Part shown: positions 57,745 through 64,000 of the stretch, one piece after another | Layout: every line of letters starts with the position of its first letter | Position numbering within the stretch: position 1 is the first letter of the stretch | Assembly: GCA_963575675.1 (NCBI GenBank) | Contig: CAUYUA010000239.1 | Coordinates: 26,399 to 90,398, forward strand | DNA length: 64,000 nucleotides | Direction of reading: 5' to 3' | Source of the DNA: CAUYUA01 sp963575675 | GTDB taxonomy: Bacteria; Pseudomonadota; Alphaproteobacteria; Azospirillales; Azospirillaceae | Translations under genes and position numbers: made by a program | The notes under the pieces: model-generated | What the model saw: the letters and a program-made list of their open reading frames with translations, nothing else | What the model was told of the DNA's origin: nothing | Databases searched by the model: none

Positions 57745-59046
57745 TTATGAACGACACTGCCCAGTTCCTCGAACAACATACTTATAACTAGTTAACTGTT
57801 CTGCTCCAACCGGACCACGAGCATGTAGTTTTCCTGTAGAAATACCTATTTCAGCTCCCATACCAAACTCGCCACCATCTGCAAACTGAGTAGAAGCATT
57901 CAAAAGCACTATACTACTATCAACATTGTTAAGAAACCTTTCTGCCACATACTGATCTTCAGTTATAATACAATCTGTATGGTGAGATCCATAATGATTA
58001 ATATGATGAACAGCCTCATCAACATCTTTTACTACTTTTACAGAAATAATCGCATCAAGGTATTCAGTTTTCCAGTCTTCTTCAATTGCCGGAATTACAC
58101 GAGGATCACAAGAGCAGATCATGCGATCTCCACGAATCTCGCACCCACCTGAGATTAAAACCTCTAAAATAGGCAACAAGTGCGTAGAAACAACATCCTG
58201 ATTAATCAGAAGTGTTTCTGTGGCGCCACAAACAGATGTCCGCCTCAATTTAGCATTAAACGTCACATTACAAGCTTTTTCTAAATCAGCAGCAGAATCG
58301 ATATACACATGGCAAATACCATCAAGGTGTTTAATAACTGGAATTCGACTTTCGTTTGCAACACGTTGAATAAGAGACTTCCCTCCACGGGGAATAATAA
58401 CATCAATAAAATCGCTCATGGTCAACATGATTCCAACAGCCGCACGATCGGTCGTCGGAATAAATTGAATAATATTATCCGGAAGCCCAACAGAATGAAA
58501 CGCTGATTTCATAACCTCAACAATTGCACACGAAGAGAAAAAACTCTCTGATCCACCACGCAACAAAGCCGCATTACCAGACATTAGACACAAACCGCCA
58601 GCATCTGCCGTAACATTTGGACGAGACTCATAAATAATGCCAATCACTCCCAGAGGAACTCTGACCCGAGAAATTTTTAGTCCATTTGGGCGTTCCCAAG
58701 AAGAAATAATCGATCCAACAGGATCAGGCAAACCAGAAATATCTTCTAATCCCTTTGCCATAGCTTCGATTCTTGTGTTATCCAAAAACAATCTCTCTAT
58801 AATTGGCTCTGGAATTTTGTTATTTCTTGCATTTGCAATATCTATTTTATTTGCATTCAGGATAATTTCCTGAGAATCTCTAATAGATTGCGCAGCAAAT
58901 TTAAGCCCGGCAATCTTAATGCCCGTTGATACAAGAGCTAAATTAGCAGCTGCAACTCGGGCATTTTTACCGAGAAAACTCATCTGCTGAAACAAATCAC
59001 TACTATTAGAAGTGTTGTTTTCAAAGTTCGTCTGATTTTCACACAT
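57745..59046 (-). CDS. proA: Glutamate-5-semialdehyde dehydrogenase
   Basis: 433-aa NADP-dependent reductase that makes glutamate semialdehyde from glutamyl phosphate in proline synthesis. VPLGVIGIIYESRPNVTADA, LCLMSGNAALLRGGSESFF, IPRGGKSLIQRVANESRIPV and TSVCGATETLLINQD, with the catalytic Cys, are present, and STQFADGGEFGMGAEIGIST near the end. ATG 59046 has AGGTGATG 3 nt upstream; a start at 59079 is in frame. proB is not in the window. The gene is AT-rich but looks fully intact. Confidence 0.95.
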   Translation of the reverse strand: MCENQTNFENNTSNSSDLFQQMSFLGKNARVAAANLALVSTGIKIAGLKFAAQSIRDSQEIILNANKIDIANARNNKIPEPIIERLFLDNTRIEAMAKGLEDISGLPDPVGSIISSWERPNGLKISRVRVPLGVIGIIYESRPNVTADAGGLCLMSGNAALLRGGSESFFSSCAIVEVMKSAFHSVGLPDNIIQFIPTTDRAAVGIMLTMSDFIDVIIPRGGKSLIQRVANESRIPVIKHLDGICHVYIDSAADLEKACNVTFNAKLRRTSVCGATETLLINQDVVSTHLLPILEVLISGGCEIRGDRMICSCDPRVIPAIEEDWKTEYLDAIISVKVVKDVDEAVHHINHYGSHHTDCIITEDQYVAERFLNNVDSSIVLLNASTQFADGGEFGMGAEIGISTGKLHARGPVGAEQLTSYKYVVRGTGQCRS

Positions 59047-59113
59047 TACATCACCTAAAAATTTACCTATTTGTTTCAATTGGTTATCTGTTTGGTGAAG
59101 TTTTATTGCAAAA

Positions 59114-59250
59114 TCAATCCGGAGCTTCTCGACTTTCTATTACTAAAAACGTTGCAAGCATAGATGAATTTGATCGATCTAAAACCTCTTGTAAATCAAT
59201 CATATATTTCGAAGCATTTTCAACTTCGGGCCTAGATTTTAAAAAAAAAA
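59114..59250 (-). pseudogene. Detached 3' end of the Ser/Thr kinase gene
   Basis: In the frame one base off, residues KSRPEVENASKYMIDLQEVL and DRSNSSMLATFLVIESREAPD form the C-terminal strand and helix expected for the DUF4384-like domain. They are reached only if one T is lost from the T10 run. It therefore belongs to the upstream gene and is not a gene of its own. Confidence 0.75.
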
Positions 59251-61100
59251 GTTTTCGTAGCGGCAATAGCAACAATAATCTCCGGACCAAAAGGAGCTCC
59301 GATATCCCAAAAACGCCCCCCTTTATTAGGGTCACCGATAATCCTCTTGCCTGAATTTATACCATCATCTATATCAAGAGCGTTTGGTAATAAATGAATT
59401 ACTTGACCATCTAATGTAAAATAATCCACCAACAGATGAGGAATCAAAGGAGGACCTTCAATATCTAAAACAAGACGATCTCCCTTATAAAGAACTCCCT
59501 TTGTACCGTTTACAATTCTAATTGATAACCTCTTGGTCGAATGACGATTTAATTCAATATACGTAGCTAGAACCCTTAAAGGAGAACATAAATGTCTTGG
59601 AAAAACTTTAGCCGTAATTGTGTATGGAATTCCAGGAGCTGTTTTCTGAATAATATCACGTAATTTATCTTCAGTTATAGAGTTTCCCATGAATCCATAT
59701 ACATCAACAACACCCCCAGAAACAATTCGGGTACTCAACACAGAACAATCAAGGCCATTCAAAGCAGACTGTATTGGCCATACAGCATCTTCTATCTCAG
59801 CAAGATTAGGCGCAGATATTTTAGGAACATACGCATTTGGTCCTAAACCATTTAAAGAGGTTTGATCTAAAATAGCATCTGACAGTCGTATTATAGAAAC
59901 ATGAGGAGAAGGTATATTGATATCAATACCTCTTTGGAAGATATTATTAGCGAAAAAATCATTAAAATCTAACATATAATAAACAAAAATACCTAAAAAG
60001 AATAACACAGACACACACTTTACAAAAAAACTAGAAGAACAATCTTTAAAAAAATGACCTAATCCGAACAAACGTTTTTTATGACCAAAAAAACAAACAC
60101 TTTCATCATTAACAAAATCTCCAATTTTAGGACTAAATACAGAAAGACATTCTCCGGAAATAGTCTCATCATCTGATTTTATAAAATCTCCATTTATCTT
60201 GTTACCCATACACGAATTCAGAAACAAGCCGTCTAATTCCTTTTCATTAATAGTGCATGAGTTAACTTTCATCAAAATTTCTAAAACATTGCCAATAGCA
60301 CTCAAAAATTCTCGGGCGTTCTGAAAACGATTCTCAGGTTTTTTCTCCATAGCACGAGCAACAACAGTATCTAACAATTTTAGACGTTCTGAACTTAAAT
60401 CAGAAGGTCTTGATGGCTTTGAATTCAACACCGCCAATTCAACAGTACGCAAAGAACCTACAAAGGGTCTAAAACCTGTCAACATCTCATAAAAAACAAC
60501 ACCTGCAGAAAAAATATCAGACCTCACATCAGCTTTTAGTCCTCGAACTTGCTCAGGAGACATATAACTCGGAGTCCCGAGAATCGTTCCAGAAATTGTT
60601 AAAGTCGATGATTCAATTCGAGCAATACCAAAGTCAGCTAATTTTGCTTCGCCAGAATCAGTCACAAGAATATTAGCTGGCTTGATATCACGATGAACCA
60701 AACCATTACAATGCAAGTAACTAAGCGCCGCCAAAACACCACACATTATTTTAGCGACAAAATCAACGGACAAAATAATATGCTTATCCAGAATTTCTTT
60801 TAGGCTAGCTCCATTGATATACTCCATGACAATATATGAAATAAAATTATTTTCTCCATAATCAAATACAGAAACAATATTAGGATGAGAAAAAAGTTTT
60901 ACAGCCTCAGCTTCTCTCTTAAATCGAGCAAGTTGTGTAACAAAATCAGGATCATTTATAGAATTTTTTTTCAGAGTTTTAATCGCAACATTCTTTTGCG
61001 CTTTAGGATCAAAAGCCTTATAAACAACCCCCATTGCGCCTCGATTGATCTCACCGAGAACAGAATAACATCCTATTTCTTTTATATCAGCGGGTTTCAC
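59232..61100 (-). CDS. Membrane Ser/Thr protein kinase with DUF4384-like C-terminus, frameshifted end
   Basis: 622-aa Hanks-type kinase. The kinase domain (about 10-275) has YSVLGEINRGAMGVVYKAFD (glycine loop), VAIKTLKK (Lys), LVHRDIKPANILV (catalytic Asp), LADFGIAR (DFG) and GTPSYMSPEQVRGLKADVRS. One transmembrane helix follows near residue 370 (VSVLFFLGIFVYYMLDFND). The outer part ends in a DUF4384-like fold (GDRLVLDIEGPPLIPHLLVDY, FGPEIIVAIAATK). The stop comes just after a T10 run (A10 on the plus strand at 59241-59250). With nine T the frame would continue as FFLKSRPEVENASKYMIDLQ down to 59114, the expected family end. See findings. Confidence 0.88.
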   Translation of the reverse strand: MKPADIKEIGCYSVLGEINRGAMGVVYKAFDPKAQKNVAIKTLKKNSINDPDFVTQLARFKREAEAVKLFSHPNIVSVFDYGENNFISYIVMEYINGASLKEILDKHIILSVDFVAKIMCGVLAALSYLHCNGLVHRDIKPANILVTDSGEAKLADFGIARIESSTLTISGTILGTPSYMSPEQVRGLKADVRSDIFSAGVVFYEMLTGFRPFVGSLRTVELAVLNSKPSRPSDLSSERLKLLDTVVARAMEKKPENRFQNAREFLSAIGNVLEILMKVNSCTINEKELDGLFLNSCMGNKINGDFIKSDDETISGECLSVFSPKIGDFVNDESVCFFGHKKRLFGLGHFFKDCSSSFFVKCVSVLFFLGIFVYYMLDFNDFFANNIFQRGIDINIPSPHVSIIRLSDAILDQTSLNGLGPNAYVPKISAPNLAEIEDAVWPIQSALNGLDCSVLSTRIVSGGVVDVYGFMGNSITEDKLRDIIQKTAPGIPYTITAKVFPRHLCSPLRVLATYIELNRHSTKRLSIRIVNGTKGVLYKGDRLVLDIEGPPLIPHLLVDYFTLDGQVIHLLPNALDIDDGINSGKRIIGDPNKGGRFWDIGAPFGPEIIVAIAATKTFFFKI

Positions 61101-61168
61101 GGTTACTCCTCTGACACCTTATCATCATTATTTCTGATAACAAACACAGACACTAAAAAACTTGAATT

Positions 61169-61822
61169 CTATTTCTTAAAAATTCCTTTGCTCTGTAAAA
61201 AATCTAAGGACATCTTATATGTAGTTTCAATATCATAATCCGTAGCATCCAAAAAATAAGCGTCTTTAGCAGCAATCAATGGAGCAACACCTCGATGGGA
61301 ATCCCTTTCATCACGAGACTTCATCTCATCTAAAACTCTTAAAAACGAAACTTTTGGGTCTTGATTACACAACTCAAGCCAACGCCTCTTAGCTCGCACA
61401 TCCAATCGAGCGGTAATAAATATTTTTGCATCCGCTTCAGGGCAGACAACAGTCCCAACATCACGCCCGTCCAAAACAGCGCCAATATACGGTTTAGGAG
61501 GATTATATGCAAAAACTCTCTGATATTCTAACAAAAAAGTGCGCACATTCGAAATTGCAGCTGCTTTTGAAGCTGCAATAGCAACATCCTCACCCCGAAG
61601 ATGAGGATTCTGAAACAGCGCCTCATCTAAATTAATTTTTTCTGCACAACGTAAAACACAAGATTCATCCGACGGATCTCCTCCGATTTGGATAACAGAC
61701 CAACCAATTGCACGATACAATAATCCAGTATCAAGATAAGAAAACGATAAAAAACTTGCTATACGTCGAGCAAGAGTTCCTTTTCCACTCGCAGCGGGCC
61801 CATCTACTGCAATAACAGTCAT
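61169..61822 (-). CDS. cmk: Cytidylate kinase
   Basis: 217-aa (d)CMP kinase. The P-loop is VDGPAASGKGTLARRIASFL. SYLDTGLLYRAIGW, NVRTFLLEYQRVFAYNP, AVLDGRDVGTVVCPEADAKI and AKRRWLEL are the CMP-binding and lid residues. MKSRDERDSHRGVAPLIAAK and DAYFLDATDYDIE close the fold. The ATG overlaps the stop of the glnE remnant by four bases (ATGA), showing that glnE and cmk were translationally coupled. The gene itself looks intact. Confidence 0.95.
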   Translation of the reverse strand: MTVIAVDGPAASGKGTLARRIASFLSFSYLDTGLLYRAIGWSVIQIGGDPSDESCVLRCAEKINLDEALFQNPHLRGEDVAIAASKAAAISNVRTFLLEYQRVFAYNPPKPYIGAVLDGRDVGTVVCPEADAKIFITARLDVRAKRRWLELCNQDPKVSFLRVLDEMKSRDERDSHRGVAPLIAAKDAYFLDATDYDIETTYKMSLDFLQSKGIFKK

Positions 61823-64000
61823 TTTACATTCCTTATATGATTATTTTTACAAGACACTATCTCTGTAGGATTTTCGATAATTGTCCGAAAATACGCATAA
61901 ACATTATTTTCTATACTTCTAACTTTTTCTTCAATAGAATTCCATTCTACAGTATGTTTTTCCTCTGGAAAAACAATCCGAGAAATTGCACACCGAATGG
62001 ATTCATTCGGAACAGAATTGATGATAATCTTTTTTTCAAAAGTCAATCTCAAATACCCTTGAATTCGGCGCCATAACTTTAACGCAAACACAAGCTCCAT
62101 TGAAGACTTTTCATCTAAAATTCCACATTTTGACATATTAACAATTGCATCGCTTGTATTTGTAACCAGAATTTCAGGATATTCACAAGAATGTTTTAAT
62201 ATAAGGTATTGAGCAATAAAATTAATATCAATCATTCCACCTCTTACATACTTCACATCCCAAATATCACTATCAATAAATTCTTTCGCTATACGAAGTC
62301 TCATATCAGCAACATCACACACCAATTTCACATTATCCCTAGCTTTAGTTAATACATCACGAATCACGGACTAAAGCTTTATACGCAACTCACTTGTTCC
62401 ACCAAGAACTTGGGCCCTTGTTAAAGCCATATGCTCCCATGTCCACGCCGCTTGATGTTGGTACTTAGAAAAACTCTCTAAGCTAACAGCCAAAGGACCA
62501 GAATTACCAGAAGGACGCAACCTCATATCAACTTCATAAAGCCTTCCCTCATTGGTTTGAGACGTAATTGAACCTATTATCCGTTGAGTAAGTTTCGTAT
62601 AATATTCACCAACAGAAATAGATTTTGTTCCGTTAGAAAAACCAACTCCAGAAGGAACATCATAGACAACTATCAAATCTAAATCTGATTGCATAGTCAT
62701 CTGGCGTCCACCCAGCTTTCCCATCGCAATTAAAGCATGACTCGCTCCTGGAAAAACACCATATCTAACAGAAAATTCATTAAAAACTCTTTCAGAAACA
62801 TCTAATAAAACAATTGAAGCCAAATCGGAAAGAAATGGTCCACATAGGTCTCCATCAGTAATGTGACGTAGAATATGGACACCCGCACGAAACTTCTGAT
62901 CATTAGCCCATCTCCGTAACAAAATAAGAGCGTCCTCGAAATCTCTCGATACATGAAGAAAACGATTCTTTTCAGCTTGTAACGTTTCATAATTTGGCAA
63001 AACTTCAAAGAAATTCAAACTCAACAAACCATCTAAAAGAGACGGATTAGAACTTAAGGTTTCTGCCAATAATGGCGAAACCCCCATAATTTCCGCTATT
63101 AGGTTTAACAAGTGTGGATTAGCATAAAACAAAGAAAAGGCTGAACTCCCGCGGCAACATAATAAATTATCAAAACGATTCGCGCCTCATCAGGATGAGA
63201 GGCTTTGACATATCAAGAATAGTAAATAACCGACAAAAGTCGCGCGCACGAGAACTCCGAGTTGAACGATATCTCCCTCATGCCAACCACTTACAGTAGC
63301 GAACTCTGATGGGTTCTCAAATCCAAATCGACGTAAAGTATCCACTGTCTAGGATCATCATCCGTACCAGTAAAAACAAGATTCCCTGAAGAGGACAAAG
63401 GTGGGGCCTCTTCAAATAAACCAGCATAATGATCTTCAACAAGTCCCATGTACTCACTTAAATCAACACGAAACGCTTCTTGATCTGTATATCCCATGAA
63501 TATCGCCAAAGAATTTACGCCATGATCGGATTTCGGCAATGAATGGGTTTGCTGATCATCAATCATTTGAAGATGATGCTCAACCCGTCGCAAGAAAGAA
63601 TATGCAGATATAAGATCAACAGCAATACACATCTCTATTCGACCAAATTCCGCCAAGGCCTCTAAAGCCGCACAGGTCCCGGCAGAACGCAAACGAGAGT
63701 CTAACCCCCCAAAAATAAGTTGTTGAGTTTGTGCATAAAACTCAATTTCCCTAATTCCACCACGACCTACTTTAATGTCGTGTCCTAAGATAGCTTTGGT
63801 TCTATGTCCTTTATGCGCATTTATTTGACGCTTAATCGAATGAATATCCTGAATAGCAGCAAAGTCCAAATGGCGCCGCCATACAAATTGTCTAAGAAAA
63901 TTAATGAACCTATCTCCAGCTTGAAAATCTCCTGCAATTTACCGTGCTTTTATCATCGCAGCACGTTCCCAGTTTTGCCCAACACTATTATAATAAATCT
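61819..64000 (-). pseudogene. glnE: Decaying glnE (glutamine synthetase adenylyltransferase), partial
   Basis: Reads as the middle and C-terminal parts of the bifunctional enzyme that adenylylates and deadenylylates glutamine synthetase. Both catalytic halves are recognisable: HDIKVGRGGIREIEFYAQTQ, FLRRVEHHLQMIDDQQTHSL in the first; YANPHLLNLIAEIMGVSPLL, MGKLGGRQMTMQSDLDLIVV and VDMRLRPSGNSGPLAVS in the second; then VRGGMIDINFIAQY. The frame is broken: an in-frame TAA near 63938 (after WERAAMIKAR), a shift near 63345 (after TDDDPRQ), further shifts between there and 63132, and an in-frame TAG at 62371-62373. The N-terminal ~250 residues lie beyond the window. The stop still overlaps cmk. Confidence 0.9.

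Noticed and set aside
62371..62373. In-frame TAG in glnE as a recoded amino acid (selenocysteine or pyrrolysine type)
   Set aside because: TAG is not read as selenocysteine, other lesions including frameshifts and a TAA are present in the same gene, and the position is not a conserved catalytic residue.
1..64000. CRISPR arrays, rRNA operons, tRNA genes, prophage modules
   Set aside because: No regularly spaced direct repeats, no rRNA-like stretch, no convincing tRNA cloverleaf and no phage structural or integrase genes were seen. tRNAs were only scanned by eye in the gaps, so one could be missed.

Overview
The window reads as chromosomal DNA of an alphaproteobacterium, most likely Rhodospirillales-like. 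The evidence is the gene order rpsB-tsf-pyrH-frr-uppS-cdsA-dxr-rseP-bamA-skp-fabZ-lpxA-lpxI-lpxB, the use of LpxI rather than LpxH, and a mesaconyl-CoA hydratase of the ethylmalonyl-CoA pathway. It is a Gram-negative cell with a full outer-membrane programme (BamA, Skp, LptD, Lpx enzymes). I saw no rRNA, tRNA or CRISPR array.

Layout. 1-6.2 kb: the 3' end of maeB, lpdA, and a lipid-carrier glycosyltransferase cassette (GT2, LAB_N, ArnT-like). 6.2-21 kb: one long plus-strand run for translation, UMP kinase, isoprenoid and phospholipid synthesis, outer-membrane assembly and lipid A. lpxD is not in its usual place. 21-44 kb: mixed genes, including a diguanylate cyclase, a methyltransferase, AmmeMemoRadiSam genes (amrS and a Memo-AMMECR1 fusion) on either side of rfbF, an M48 protease, a gamma-glutamyltransferase-like lipoprotein without a visible catalytic Thr, an aminotransferase, an M20 hydrolase, moaC, LysE, mesaconyl-CoA hydratase, BrkB, fabI, aroC, a TrmH-type methyltransferase and a DEAD-box helicase. 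44-48 kb: an AsnC-like ligand domain, lptD and a coiled-coil membrane protein.

From about 47.9 kb to the end the DNA is visibly much more AT-rich and every resident gene is on the minus strand: glnE (broken)-cmk-Ser/Thr kinase-proA-folK-histidine kinase 1-[IS66]-histidine kinase 2-response regulator-hybrid kinase. The IS66 copy has intact GTAAGCG ends and a perfect 8-bp target duplication. It sits in the last codons of kinase 1 and separates it from kinase 2, to which it was joined by a TGATG stop/start. An IS630 element with a -1 frameshift transposase is nested in the IS66 tnpB gene. glnE carries several frameshifts and in-frame stops, and the Ser/Thr kinase has a T10 run that cuts off its last ~40 residues.

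The first 44 kb also hold two families of dispersed intergenic repeats. Family A is a long near-perfect palindrome (about 180-240 bp when complete, outer ends GGGTCCAGGGAC/GTCCCTGGACCC) with ten full or eroded copies. Family B (about 150-180 bp, core palindrome CCAAAGGCC-GGCCTTTGG) has seven copies, one of which supplies the last codons of lpxB. Neither family is seen in the AT-rich part. I judged coordinates and start codons by eye from ribosome-binding sites and family alignments remembered from knowledge; no search was run.
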